64,000 bases of DNA from Diospyros lotus (taxonomy: Eukaryota; Streptophyta; Magnoliopsida; Ericales; Ebenaceae), in NCBI RefSeq assembly GCF_014633365.1, contig NC_068347.1, positions 25,026,493 to 25,090,492 on the forward strand, read 5' to 3'. A program made the translations under genes and the position numbers. The first letter of the stretch is position 1, and every line of letters starts with the position of its first letter. The notes beneath the pieces are model-generated. The model ran no database searches. It was not told the origin of the DNA and saw nothing but the letters and a program-made list of their open reading frames with translations. Below are positions 22,813 through 35,601 of this stretch, one piece after another.

Positions 22813-23470
22813 GAGCATCTCCAACCCTTTACCTCAAATTTGGGGTAAAATCCAATTCATCTCCAATCCTTTACCCCGAATTTGGGGTAAAAGAATATTT
22901 TATTCTTTTCTCTTTATTTTTTGATTCTAAACATTCTTTTATAATGTAAATTGTTTTCTTATTTATTATATATCAATTTAAATTATTACCTAAAAGTTAC
23001 ATAATTAACTAAAAAAAATTAATTATCAATAATATTAAAAAATAAAAACATTACATTTACTATCTTAATTTACAAAATATTACATTAAACACGACAAAAT
23101 TAAGAAAATATTATTACATATAACGTAAAAATCTTCACCGCAAAAATGTAAAGTCGAACATATAATAAAACTTAATTTAATATATTTAATAATTATTAAT
23201 TAATTATTATTTAGTAATTTCTAATTTAGTGCATTCATTAATTATTATTCATTAATTGATTATAATTTATTAATATTATTTAAATATTATTAATATTAAT
23301 AATAAGTAAATAAAAATATATAAAAGTGGGACAAAAGGAATTCAATTTTGTTATAGTTAAAATGAGAGGGACAAAATAGGAATAAACATATTACCCCAAA
23401 TTTGGGGTAGGATTTGGGGGTGGGTTGGAGAGGATTTTACCTCAAATTTGAGGTTGGGTTGGAGATGGTC
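22813..23470. mobile_element. Harbinger/Tourist-like miniature element with TTA duplications
   Basis: It starts GAGCATCTCCAACC and ends GGTTGGAGATGGTC, each flanked by TTA. The left end is internally duplicated (CATCTCCAA at 22,816 and 22,858, offset 42 bp), and so is the right end (GGTTGGAGA at two places). Each end carries the near-palindrome TTACCCCAAATTTGGGGTAA. The centre is AT-rich and non-coding. GAGCATCTCC ends are common in plant Tourist-type elements. Confidence 0.8.
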
Positions 23471-24363
23471 TTACAGCACAGCACAGCTGCACCTTCAATG
23501 AAAAAGCATAGAATTCTCCCTACACAAAGCTGTGCCAATTCCAATTGACAGAGACCAGTGCCAAAGAAAGCACAGGGACTTTCTTTTTCCTTTCTTCTTT
23601 CCCTGATATGTGCACAACTTCTTCAACAGGGCATCACTGCAGTAGTAATCAACAATCATCTGGAATGAATAAATAAATAATGATTCTGATTCAGCTATAA
23701 AGAGCAAGGGAAAGTCATGGGAGACTGGGAAAATTCAAGGCTAAACCAACAAGTTGGACTCAAAGGATTACACCTTACATCTAATCAACAACTTATACTC
23801 ATAAATTTACCCCTTACATCAAACAAACAACATCGTAATACTCTTGTTATTCAATTAATTGATTGATTTTTCCGGTAAACTAGGAAGACCAGCAACAATT
23901 GGTTTCATAGATCATAACTCCTAGGCTGTGTCCTCGACAAATGTGGAAATAATTGAGACCCACCAAAAAAGGAAAATGAATGTTCATAAAAGTTTACTCT
24001 CTCCTGAGTTCTAATCCATCCACCTCTCACTTGCTGGGCTTCCAAATGGTTGGGTAATCAGCCAGATGATTTAACCACCAAGCTCTTCGTGCCTTCACCG
24101 GCCACCCGGTTGCTGCACTCCCACATCATTCCTGATTACAAATATCGGGTCTTTCTACAAGAGCTTTTGTTTTCCCCATCTTCAATAAGATAGCTGGTTA
24201 AAATCGTGTAGAATAGCATAAAAGCACTAACCGTTCTCGTGAAGTTAGATACAAATGCGTGAGCTCCTATGTCAGATTCTGAAAGTGAACAGGATTTCGT
24301 GTGATCAAACCTTTACTTCCCAGCAATCAGGATTAAGGTTATCTATCCAAACAATATATACTC
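23471..24363 (-). other. Downstream flank of the xylosyltransferase gene
   Basis: No protein-like frame is recognised. The part nearest 24,364 is expected to hold the 3' UTR of the minus-strand gene. No conserved structure is seen. Confidence 0.4.
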
Positions 24364-27300
24364 TTAGCATCCAAGACTTTTCAATATGCTGCTAAGCTTC
24401 TCAATAACCGCTGAAGGAATGGCAGTTGATCCAGGAAGATACATGGGATGATATTCCAACCCTTTCCACTGGGAAATCAAAGCAAAATGTGGTCGCCTAT
24501 ATTCACTGCTAATGATTTCTAGAATCACTGTTTTTGGTGTTGCAGAAACTATGTGAGTTAGACCTGCACCATGAGCACCAATAATGACTGAAGCATCTTG
24601 AATGGCTCGTACTTGCTCTTTCATTGACATGTGTGCAAATAGCCCATTGATCAGGTTTACTTTACATTCAGAATGATTTACCGCCCAGCCCTTTAAAGCA
24701 TCAAACACTTCTTGTTCATTGCTAAGCCTTGACTGAATTTTTCCACCATGTCGTGGATGAGCTAAATAATCCTCACGTCTAACAAAAAGTACATTGTGAC
24801 CTGTGACTGGCTTTGAGGTGCGGTGTCTATCTACTGGAAATCCAAAAGCTGCTCTAATCATCTCTCCAAATTCAGATAGTCGTGCAGTTTTCTGATCATT
24901 GGGCTCTTGCCACAAATCGTGTGCAGGTGTTCCATGACAATTTACATTTTCAGACAGCCCCTTAAATAGGGCAGTTTCATATCCCAAAGGTGAGAGGATA
25001 GCATGGCGAAAACAGACTGGACCACTAAAGTTTTTGGCATATCTGAGGTTTGAAAACAATGCCCTCCATGTTTCTTCCAAGGGTGCCTGAAAAGTTTTTG
25101 CCAGAGGAGAAGAGATCAGGTATGTAACTTAAGACAGGAAGTCTGGTATTTTATATAACTTTAAAGATGAAAACTATATCATGACAATTGGATGTGAAAT
25201 TAAACAACGCCAGAAGGAAAGCACTATAGCATTTAATTTGCAAATCTTTACAGCTTTGAACTTTATTATTGATGCTACGTTTGGAATGAAAGAATTTGAC
25301 ATGTGGAATTCATTTCTAAATGAATTCTCATGTTCAGTATGACAACTTAAAATATGGAATTCAATTGAACTCTAGAATTTATGTTTGGAATAAGTCTAGA
25401 ATTGAAGTTTCATTTGCTCTTACTTCCCAAAATACCCTTGACATAATAGGTGAAATGAAATAGGAAAAGAGAGGTTGTGGGTATTTTTGTCCACAAAATT
25501 TGTTTGCTTAAGTTTGTGGAATTCATTTGCAAATTCCACCAGTTTTGGTGGAATCTGTTCTAGTTATGTTCAATTCCATAGAATTGAAATCCAAGTTTTT
25601 TTCTTTTTTTTCACTCCAAACATGAAATTTGAAATTGGAAATGAATTCCACAAAATTTTGTAGAATTCATGCATTCCAAACAGGGTGTGAAGCTCCAATC
25701 ATGGAACGACAACAATGAGAAAATAGCCATAACAGAGAACTGGTAGTTTTTGTGTGGATATCAGTTGCTAAAATGTGGGGCAAGTTAATTTGAAATGAGT
25801 TGCTAAAAAAGATAAGGCAGTAAGGCAAGTACATTTGGCAATATAATCATAAGACCAAAGTAACTCATGCCATTGGCTACCTCATCGTGAAGAATGTAAC
25901 AATGAAAGGGTTGAATAATCAAGTAGAAATGGTCAACAGAAGCGAGAAATGAAGAAGACTATAGTAAATAGATCAAAATGTAAAGTGAATACAAATTATG
26001 CACTTGGAAAAAAAAAAGAATACAAATTATCCAGCATCAATAGTAAATAAAGATTAAGAGGAATTAGCATAGTTCATTAAAGATGGAAGAAGAAGATGGA
26101 ATCAGAAAAATCATATACAAGGGAGAAAAGGGATTTTTTTTTTTTTTCAGTAAGGTTGTTCTTTTCTGACTGGAAGGCTCAAAATGTGAAAACAACCTCC
26201 TTGCAAAGGCAAAGGTAAGGTTGGATATAAAGACGATTCTCCCTCAACCCTCAACTTGCCAGAAGCCTCATGCACTAGCAATGTCTATTTTTGGAGGACT
26301 GGAACAATTTGCCACTAGAAAAATGGAAAAAAAGTCCAAGCAATTTCTAGAACATTGCTCATATCTCAGTCTGAGAATGCACACTTCAGAAATAGGGTCT
26401 TAACACCTAGGGTTTCTTTCTTTGTACTTTTCAGTAAACCACCAATATGGGTCATGATTATGTTAGATCTAGTAAAAGATAAACACCCTTGAGTGAATCC
26501 AAATGGAAAAATTTGATCCATTTAGCAACCTGTAATTGGGATATATTGTACAAAAATTCTAGGTAATATTTGAATAAACCAGACTTTCAAGATATGAAGA
26601 CAAAACTGACGGCCATTAAAGTGGCATTTGAGATATATTGTACACAAAATTGTGTGTCCTAAGATCTGCGCGCTAAAAACAAGATATAAGATACCAAACA
26701 GAATGAGATAATTCCATGATGAGAATTTGAGCACACATACCTCACAATGGCCATCAATAAAAACCAAATTAGGTCTATAAGGCAAGCCAGTAACTCTGGA
26801 CGCCACATATGCACTGTACCAATCTGTAACTGTGTGGAAAAGATTAGCATATTCAAAGCGAGTGACAAGAAGTGTTGGCTCTTCAATCCACTGCATGAGG
26901 GTTCTTTCACATCAGAGATGAAACAACATAACAAAAAGATGAACTAAAAATCATTATAAAATGGAGGCAAGCAAAATAAATCTATTATACTTCCATGACA
27001 CCATGGTCATGTAGATGTTTGTCAAGTCTGCAGATTCTTGGCCAAACAGAGTGGTGGAATTGTTTTGTGAAAACCAAAAACTTATGATCCACAGGAATAT
27101 TCATTTTTTTCAATCATTAGAAAAGGTTTAAAAAGGCCAAATGTTCCAATTGTTAAGAACTTGCCCTCATACACCCGTCACCATTTCTTCACTGACAATC
27201 CTATATAATAACTATAACTTTTATTTATCCCTACAATGTATTATATATCAGCAATACTACAACATAAGAGCACAACAAGAATAACACCACAAACCATAAT

Positions 27301-29174
27301 CCTACTAAGTGGGGCTGGACATATGAATTCCAGCCCACCTATCCACTTTATCTATGGTCATATCAATAAGGTCATTATTTTCCATCTCATGCCAAATGGT
27401 TTCCGACAAACTTTTCTTTGGTTTTCTTATGATAATACATGAATTTCTGATGAAACTAACCAATTGGATTCCCGCTGTGATCCATAGCTTGATTCTAACC
27501 AAACATTTGAAGGTTTCATTGTATGTACACTGCCTTGAATCAAACCTGGTGACTGTTTTTGTTCTCATAGTCCTTGAACAAAAATAAGGTGAGCCATAGT
27601 AGTAATGGTATGGTTAATCTTTCGTAAATGGAAGGCCACATGTTTGAGCTGTGCAAATAGTTTCTTTGTGAAACAAGGGTAAGACTATGTACAAGGATGA
27701 GCTTCCCCTAAACCCTAGCAACTTAAGGACACTTGTTCACTTGGGATAACTTTAGTTCCTAAACAAGATCTTGATCGCCAGCTGACCACATCACTGTATA
27801 TATAGTTTCAAGACTTTTCTGCATCAACCCAACTTTATTCAACAGGATAGCAAGATTCACCCAGTTAAATTAATGTAATTTATTTAATTCATTAGTTTCA
27901 AAACTTGATAATTAAGTTAACTCAAACCATAATTTCAGTACACGCTGTGAGCCTGTGCCATTAATAGAAATTTAATGATTTCCAAGACCTAGATAACAGG
28001 ACACGATCAAGTTAGTGTCAAGTTGTCACATCTAAAAGTTCATTGAATTGAATAAAGCAACAATAAATCCTCACCTTCATATTCCAAAAAACTATCAGAA
28101 AAAAACAAGAAAAAAATTTCAAACCATAAATCTTAAAGGACAGTCCAACCAGCATGTGCAAAATTGCCAACTTTACTGATCAAACACAAGATAAAGCTTA
28201 TTCTTGAGCACTAGATATGTGCCTGTGACAATTCAGTAGCTTCAGAACTAGTTTTCAAGGTGATAACTTGTTTAGACTAGGATATAAGTAATCATACCAC
28301 AAGGAAAATGGAGCAATTTATTCAAGTTTGACAGTTTTAAACCATGATTTTACCTCCAAAAGGAAAAAAAAAAAAAAAAAGAGTTCAAATTTGCATTAAT
28401 CACGGTCCCAGGTGGTAATTTTCAGAATCAAACAGAACATGAATTCACGGTCCCAGATGAAAACTTTCAGAATCAAACAGAATAATGAATTCTAACCTCA
28501 GAGCACTGGAAGTCACTAGCACCAACTAACCGAATCGAGTCGACCAAAAACCGCATTGTGTGCTTCGAAATCGCACCATACTGCATGTACCGATCCAGAA
28601 ACTCTCCATCCACAAGCTTCCATCCGCGACTCGGTCTACCCACGGCCTCAACATCAAAGGCTCCCGATTCGAACATCGGGAGCTCATCGTCCTCTCCCCT
28701 CCCGATCACCGCCTCCAACTTCTCTCCTCCAACCGACATCCGGATCTTCTCCGGATGCATCCGAATTCGCCCCCCTTCGCATACCGAACTCCGCAGCGTC
28801 TCGCTGTAGAAACACCTGAACCACCCTCCGCTGCCGCCTGCCAAGCCCGATTTCCGGCCAATGTCCGGTGCAGGCTTGAGAACGTCGATCCGGCGAGTGA
28901 AGCCGTTGCCAAAGTAGCCCTCGCATGATCTGACGGAGACGTTAGCGTTCTGAGACCACGGGAGATACGACGGTAAGATCGGCCACGGCTTGCCGATGCC
29001 GTGGAAATTCTGGTGACTGTCCGGCGTGGATTTGCCCGTTCCGGCGGAGGATTGGTCGGTTACTGACGACGGAGCGTGGCGCAAGTGGTCCGACTGTGTA
29101 GACAAGTAGAGATAGAGGGAGATCGAGTTGACGGCGAAGAGAGCGAGGAGGATTTTGAGTTTCCTTCGGTTCAT
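24364..29174 (-). CDS. XYLT: Beta-1,2-xylosyltransferase of N-glycan maturation (GT61), three exons
   Basis: The exons are 29,174-28,497, 26,890-26,741 and 25,086-24,364. All junctions are GT-AG in phase 0 (GAG/GTTAGA, CATGCAG/TGG, GAG/GTATGT, TTTTCAG/GCA) and join to 516 codons. The protein is a type II Golgi enzyme that adds xylose from UDP-xylose in beta-1,2 linkage to the core mannose of plant N-glycans. Visible features: a short basic tail, a signal anchor at about residues 8-24 (ILLALFAVNSISLYLYL), then KPWPILPSYLPW, SCEGYFGNGF, WFRCFYSETL, EEPTLLVTRFEYANLFHT, FRHAILSPLGYETALFKG, NVLFVRREDYLAHPRHGG and IIGAHGAGLTHIV. The last is the conserved GT61 block. The length is close to the Arabidopsis enzyme (534). 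ATG at 29,174 is chosen because an in-frame ATG at 29,249 would add a microsatellite-encoded stretch. No lesion is seen. Confidence 0.95.
25274..25687. mobile_element. Probable miniature element in XYLT intron 2
   Basis: The left end reads CTACGTTTGGAATGAAAGAATT and the right end GAATTCATGCATTCCAAACAGGG, so about twelve terminal bases are inverted copies (GTTTGGAATG). Inside are many AATTC/GAATT words and further near-inverse stretches (CATTTCTAAATGAATTC, GAAATGAATTCC). No coding sequence or clean duplication is seen. The rest of intron 2 (25,087-26,740) and intron 1 (26,891-28,496) hold no recognised feature beyond A/T homopolymers. Confidence 0.5.
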
Positions 29175-29191
29175 TTCCAATCTGTCTACAG

Positions 29192-29221
<30 letters not shown>
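29192..29221. repeat. CT/GA microsatellite in XYLT 5' UTR
   Basis: A (CT)n run followed by (GT)n lies just upstream of the chosen ATG on the minus strand. GA-rich leaders are common in plant genes. It produces an artefactual ERERERE stretch if the more upstream ATG is used. Confidence 0.8.
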
Positions 29222-29222
<1 letters not shown>

Positions 29223-29249
29223 AACGAGGGGTCTTGCAGAGAGTTGCAT

Positions 29250-29888
29250 TGACTAGGTTCTGGACCTAACGAGGACCAATCGTCTAACGACACGTTTTGT
29301 TTAACACTGGGGCGTCGTTGACATCAGATTCTTATTCCCAAATGGAATAGTTAAAATTGTTTTGAAGTTATACACCAGTTGAATTAAATGGATCCCATTT
29401 TTACCATTTTAGAAAAAAAAACTTCCTAAACTGCTATTTCAAACTAAATTACATTCTAAATTACTATTCTGACTTATACTAAATTTGAGTCCAGTCGGAT
29501 AAGATTTGTCGACTGATTGAACTAATAGTTTTTTAAAAGAATTATTGGTTCTAACTAACAATTTTATATTCAATTAGTAGGATTTAGGAAAATAATTTGA
29601 GACTATTAATAGTTTTGAGAACTTTTTTTAAAAATAATATTAGTTCTCAAAAATACTCAACTTATAAAATAACTATAAAAGACTAAAATATTAAAATGTT
29701 TACAAAAACTAGTACTTGCTACTAGAGGTGTGCAAACGATCGATTTGATTATCGAACTGACTGGAATTCATTAATCGATTAAATTGAATTGAGAAATAAA
29801 ATTGAACTGAATCAATCGATTAATCTAAAAAATCAAATTAATTGATAACCAAAAAAATCAAACCCAAATTATACAAATCGAACCAACT
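29250..29888. other. Spacer between XYLT and the NF-YB-like array
   Basis: The part next to XYLT should contain its promoter, but no clear TATA box stands out. Around 29,735-29,880 there is a GTGTGCAAACGATCGATTTG stretch followed by ATCGATTAAATTGAATTG-type words. Such sequence is often seen at ends of plant hAT-like miniature elements, but no partner end was found. Confidence 0.4.
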
Positions 29889-31389
29889 GATCCGTCTGCA
29901 CCTTCCATTCTGCACCTTCCATTCTTTTCTTTCAGAAATCTTTCATCTCTTCTAATTTTCCTAAACTATAACTTCTTTATTTTTATACTAATGTTGGGCT
30001 CTCTTGAAATTGATGCAATCTGTTGAAAGTAATTAATTAAAGGAGTTTGTTTAGTGGGTAGATGATGGTTGGTGTGTTGCCTTTGTAGTTAATGTATATT
30101 CAGTTGTGACTCATTTACTCCTTTTATCTATTTTAACCAATTTTGATATTTTGAATAAATTAAAATTACCTTTTTGTATTCTAAAAATCTTTATTTTCAG
30201 GGAAAGACTTACAATATCATTCAATAGTTTCATCAATGGATGTATAATCTACAAAACCAATTCATTGTAAGTGCATTCACATTGACTTTGAAGATGGTGG
30301 TTGGAAAAATGGTAAGATTACCGAAAAACATGTCATAACTGAACATAAACTATGAAAAAAAATGGAGATTTAGTAGCAAAATGGCCATTGTAGGTCAATT
30401 TGCAGTAGTTTTAGAAACCTGCAAGAGTAATCGTCATACGATTGCAATTTTGTGGCAATTTGTTTTTGTTTAGCAGTAGTTTTGCCCTACTAATTTAATA
30501 CCAAATTATAAACAAATAATTTAAGCTTTGAACACATGCAAGTACAAAATTGATCTCCAGATATGTGATACAATTTTACTTAAGTTTAGAAACATACTGA
30601 TATGCACTACAAACAGCAGACAGTTCGGATATATGGAGCAAACCCAAGTAGCAGATTCGGGTCAAAATCTACGAGTGGGCATCTAGGTCAAGTGCATATC
30701 TAAATTGGCCGATATCGACAAATCGAGAGCAAAAACCAACATGGGAAGAACAAGGTGAAATGAAGTCAACACATGACTGAGCAAGCACCTTTCCATTGTA
30801 ATGTCTTCTATAAAAAATATATTTTTTTTAATAAAAATTATTCACCTTTCAATTTAACGAGTCCAACACTTAGTTGGAGTATAACATGGAAAAAAAGAAA
30901 ATTTAATTAAAAGCATAAAGTGCTATCAATTAAATTTGAAAAAGTTGACCCAATTGAGGGTTAGGTCTTAGCCCTGCTCTTGCAACAACAAGGCTTTTAA
31001 AGAAAATAATCGCAATCCACAATAACCACCTACTTACCCAACATATCCAAATGTAACACTACGACCCAACTAAAACATCGATTTTTTTATTAAAATAGCA
31101 CCCATATTTACAACTCAAAGATCGAGAAAAACCACTCGTTAAACCAACTATTCTTCGCTAATGCTTAGAAAATTCTAACGATTTTGGAAAACTAAGATAG
31201 TTAAACAAGCAGCGCTGGTTGAACTAGCGGTTTTAACTTAAAACTAGTCAAAGACCGTTAACTCATCTCATCATTGGTTTAACCAACTGTTCTATTTCGC
31301 CATTCCTATGCAACCCTTTCTTCCTAAATGGCATGTGACATGGTAAGATGGATGCTATATAGAAACATCATGAAAGCCGTTGGAAAACA

Positions 31390-32020
31390 TCATTTCAACC
31401 AAGGCTGGTGAAGAGAGCTAGGTTCTGCATCGTCTTCCTTGCTAGGATTGGCATTGCTATCGCCAGTATCATCATTCTCTAAGGAGTCATCGATATCCAT
31501 GGTATGCCTTTTCTTTCCTGAACCCCTTGCAAGCACGACATCGAGATCTTGTTTCATGCCACGATATTTGTTCAGATATGACGTCAAAGGCTCAACATAG
31601 TCCTCAAGCCTTATCCTGCCTATTGCCGAAATGATATCTTCGGCAGAGACTTTCTTGCGATTGTCTTGTTTGCAGCCTATGTTTGCGTTAGAGGTAACCA
31701 AATGGATACAGTTTGTTGCACAATGTTGCATGACCTCTATGGCCTCTTTAGTAATACGGGTTTTGGGAGGCAATGCCCGACGCATGATCTTTGTGACCCT
31801 GGACACAGGGAGGTGATTATCATTATCAAGCGCGGGTAGAACTTTACTCACTTTTTCCTTGTTGGCACATCTGTCAAATAGCAAGGTATTACAAGAATCA
31901 ATTTGTGCTAGTATACATCACCAGAATAATAAAATATGAGTGTTTTGCAAAAAAATTACCAGAGCTTGAATTGGAATAAGTGCTGCCATTGCTGCTCTGT
32001 GATCCGTCTGCACCTTCCAT
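31390..32020 (-). pseudogene. NF-YB-like gene copy 1 (frameshifted)
   Basis: Exon 1 is 32,020-31,960 and is intact. Exon 2 is 31,870-31,390 and encodes the full histone fold and acidic tail. One base is missing just after the splice acceptor (CCAACAAGG where other copies have CCAACCAAGG). With the splice used by the intact copies, translation would stop within a few codons. The histone-fold frame is otherwise open from an intron-derived Met at 31,884. This is the copy nearest XYLT. It is a recent pseudogene unless another acceptor or start is used. Confidence 0.8.
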
Positions 32021-33497
32021 TCTTTCCTTTTAGAAATCTTTCTTCTCTACTAATTTTCCTAAACTATATATCACTTCTTCATTTTTATACTAATGTTGGG
32101 CTCTCTTGAAATTGATGCAATCTGTTAAAAGTAATTAATTAAAGGAGTTTGTTTAGTGGTTAGATGATGGTTGGTGTGTTGCCTTTGTAGTTAATGCATA
32201 TTCAGTTGTGACTCATTTACTCCTTTTATCTATTTTAACCAATTATGATATTTTGAATAAATTAAAATTGCCTTTTTTTATTCTAAAAATCTTTATTTTT
32301 AGGGAAAGGTATACAATATCATTCAATAGTTTCATCAATGGATGTATAATCTACAAAACTAATTCATTGTAAGCGCATTCACATTGAATTTGAAGACGGT
32401 GGTTGGAAAAATGGTAAGATTACTGAAAAGCAGGTAATAACTGAACATAAACTATGAAAAAAAAGGGAGATCTAGTGGCAAAATGGCCATTGTAGGACAA
32501 TTTGCAGAAGTTTTGGAAAACTGCAAGAGTAATCGTTGTATGATTGCAATTTTGTGGCGATTTGTTTTCCTTTAGCAGTAGTTTTACACTACTAATTTAA
32601 TACCAAATTGCAAACCAATAATTTAAGTTTTGAAGACATGCAACTGCAAAATTGATCTCCCGATATGTGATACAATTAATGTTACTTAAGTTTAGAAACA
32701 TACTGATATGCCCTAAAAACAGCAGACAGTTCTGATATATGGAGAAAACCCAAGTAGCAGATTCGGGTCAAAATCTACGAGTAGGCATCTCAGTCAAGTG
32801 CATATCTAAATTGGTCCAAATCAACAAACCGAGAGCAAAAACCAACATGGGAAGAACAAGGTGAAACGAAATCAAGACATGACTGAGCGGGCACCTTTCC
32901 ATTGTAATGTTTTATATAAAAAATATAAAAATTTTAATAAAAATTATTCACCTTTCAATTTAACGAGTCCAACACTTAGCTGGAGTATAACATGGAAAAA
33001 AAGAACATTTCATTAAAAGCATAAAGTGCTATCAATTAAATTTGAAAAAGTTGACCCAATTGAGGGTTAGGTCCTAGCCCTGCTCTTGCAACAACAAGGC
33101 TTTTAAAGAAAATAATCCCAATCCACAATAACCACCTACTTACCCAACATATCCAAATGTAACACTACGACCCAACTAAAACATCGATTTTTTTTTATTA
33201 AAATAGCACCCATATTTACAACTCAAAGATCGAGAAAAACCACTCGTTAAACCAACTATTCTTCGCTAATGCTTAGAAAATTCTAACGATTTTGGAAAAC
33301 TAAGATAGTTAAACAAGCAGCGCTGGTTGAACTAGCGGTTTTAACTTAAAACTAGTCAAAGACCGTTAACTCATCTCATCATTGGTTTAACCAACTGTTC
33401 TATTTCGCCATTCCCATGCAACCCTTTCTTCCTAAATGGCACGTGACATGGTAAGATGGATGCTATATAGAAACATCATTAAAGTCGTTGGAAAACA

Positions 33498-34129
33498 TCA
33501 TTTCAACCAAGGCTGGTGAAGAGAGCTAGGTTCTGCATCATCTTCCTTGCTAGGATTGGCATTGCTATCGCCAGTATCATCATTCTCTAAGGAGTCATCG
33601 ATATCCATGGCATGCCTTTTCTTTCCTGAACCCCTTGTAAGCACGACATCGCGATCTTGTTTCATGCCACGATATTTGTTCAGATACGACGTCAAAGGCT
33701 CAACATAGTCCTCAAGCCTTATCCTGCCTATTGCCGAAATGATATCTTCGGCAGAGACTTTCTTGCGATTGTCTTGTTTGCAGCCTATGTTTGCGTTAGA
33801 GGTAACGAAATGGATACAGTTTGTTGCACAATGTTGCATGACCTCTATGGCCTCTTTAGTAATACGGGTTTTGGGAGGCAATGCCCGACGCATGATCTTT
33901 GTGACCCTGGACACAGGGAGGTGATTATCATTATCAAGCGCGGGTAGAACTTTACTCACTTTTTCCTTGGTTGGCACGTCTGTCAAACAGCAAGGTATTA
34001 CAAGAATCAATTTGTGCTAGTATACATCACCAGAATAATAAAATATGAGTGCTTTGCAAAAAAATTACCAGAGCTTGAATTGGAATAAGTGCTGCCGTTG
34101 CTGCTCTGTGATCCATCTGCACCTTCCAT
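33498..34129 (-). CDS. NF-YB-like histone-fold protein, copy 2 (intact)
   Basis: Exon 1 (34,129-34,069) encodes MEGADGSQSSNGSTYSNSSS. A 89-bp intron with GTAAT donor and TTTGACAG acceptor follows. Exon 2 (33,979-33,498) completes 180 residues. Residues about 32-125 form an NF-YB histone fold: DNDNHLPVSRVTKIMRRALP, TRITKEAIEVMQ, IHFVTSNANIGCKQDNRKKV and LEDYVEPLTSYLNKYR. NF-YB pairs with NF-YC and then NF-YA to bind CCAAT boxes in the nucleus. The Lys in ITKEA is at the position that separates ordinary NF-YB from LEC1-type, which has Asp. The usual Trp of the DLLWAM helix is Ser here (EDIISAI). The tail (GSGKKRHAMDIDDSLEND...) has a basic patch and is acidic. Function is inferred only from the fold. 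Confidence 0.85.
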
Positions 34130-34190
34130 TCTTTCCTTTTAGAAATCTTTCTTCTCTACTAATTTTCCTAAACTATATATCACTTCTTCA

Positions 34191-34198
34191 TTTTTATA
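34191..34198 (-). promoter_or_regulatory. TATA box of NF-YB-like copy 2
   Basis: The minus strand reads AGTATAAAAATG. TATAAAAA lies 62-69 bp upstream of the ATG, leaving room for a leader of about 30-35 nt. The same sequence sits at the same distance in the other units. Confidence 0.6.
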
Positions 34199-35601
34199 CT
34201 AATGTTGGGCTCTCTTGAAATTGATGCAATCTGTTGAAAGTAATTAATTAAAGGAGTTTGTTTAGTGGTTAGATGATGGTTGGTGTGTTGCCTTTGTAGT
34301 TAATGCATATTCAGTTGTGACTCATTTACTCCTTTTATCTATTTTAACCAATTATGATATTTGAATAAATTAAAATTGCCTTTTTTTATTCTAAAAATCT
34401 TTATTTTTAGGGAAAGGTATACAATATCATTCAATAGTTTCATCAATGGATGTATAATCTACAAAACTAATTCATTGTAAGCGCAATCACATTGAATTTG
34501 AAGACGGTGGTTGGAAAAATGGTAAGATTACAGAAAAGCATGCAATAACAGAACATAAGCTATGAAAAAAAAGGGAGATCTAGTGGCAAAATGGCCATTG
34601 TAGGACAATTTGCAGAAGTTTTGGAAAACTGCAAGAGTAATCGTTGTATGATTGCAATTTTGTGGCGATTTGTTTTCCTTTAGCAGTAGTTTTACACTAC
34701 TAATTTAATACCAAATTGCAAACCAATAATTTAAGTTTTGAAGACATGCAACTGCAAAATTGATCTCCCGATATGTGATACAATTAATGTTAATTAAGTT
34801 AACAAACATACTGATATGCCCTAAAAATAGCAGACTGTTCTGATATATGGAGAAAACCCAAGTAGCAGATTCGAGTCAAAATCTACGAGTAGGCATCTCG
34901 GTCAAGTGCATATCTAAATTGGTCGAAATCAACAAACCGAGAGCAAAAACGACCATGGGAAGAACAAGGTGAAACGAAATCAAGACATGACTGAGCGGGC
35001 ACCTTTCCATTGTAATGTTTTATATAAAAAATATAAAAATTTTAATAAAAATTATTCACCTTTCAATTTAACGAGTCCAACACTTAGCTGGAGTATAACA
35101 TGGAAAAAAAGAACATTTCATTAAAAGCATAAAGTGCTATCAATTAAATTTGAAAAAGTTGACCCAATTGAGGGTTAGGTCCTAGCCCTGCTCTTGCAAC
35201 AAGGCTTTTAAAGAAAATAATCGCAATCCACAATAACCACCTACTTACCCAACATATCCAAATGTAACACTACGACCTAACTAAAACATCGATTTTTTTT
35301 ATTAAAATAGCACCCATATTTAAAACTCAAAGATCGAGAAAAACCACTCGTTAAACCAACTATTCTTCGCTAATGCTTAGAAAATTCTAACGATTTTGGA
35401 AGACTAAGATAGTTAAACAAGCAGCGCTGGTTGAACTAGCGGTTTTAACTTAAAACTAGTCAAAGACCGTTAACTCATCTCATCATTGGTTTAACCAACT
35501 GTTCTATTTCGCCATTCCCATGCAACCCTTTCTTCCTAAATGGCATGTGACATGGTAAGATGGATGCTATATAGAAACATCATTAAAGTCATTGGAAAAC
35601 A

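Noticed and set aside
28556..28928. Several open frames opposite XYLT exon 1
   Set aside because: Overlap the well supported exon; composition reflects the GC-rich exon rather than a protein.
29735..29880. Possible miniature hAT element (GTGTGCAAACGATCG start)
   Set aside because: Only one candidate end is visible; no inverted partner or duplication before the array begins.
33657..33947. Plus-strand open frames of 96 and 61 residues opposite every NF-YB-like exon
   Set aside because: They recur in each unit only because the minus-strand coding sequence recurs; their sequence resembles no protein and they lack their own context.
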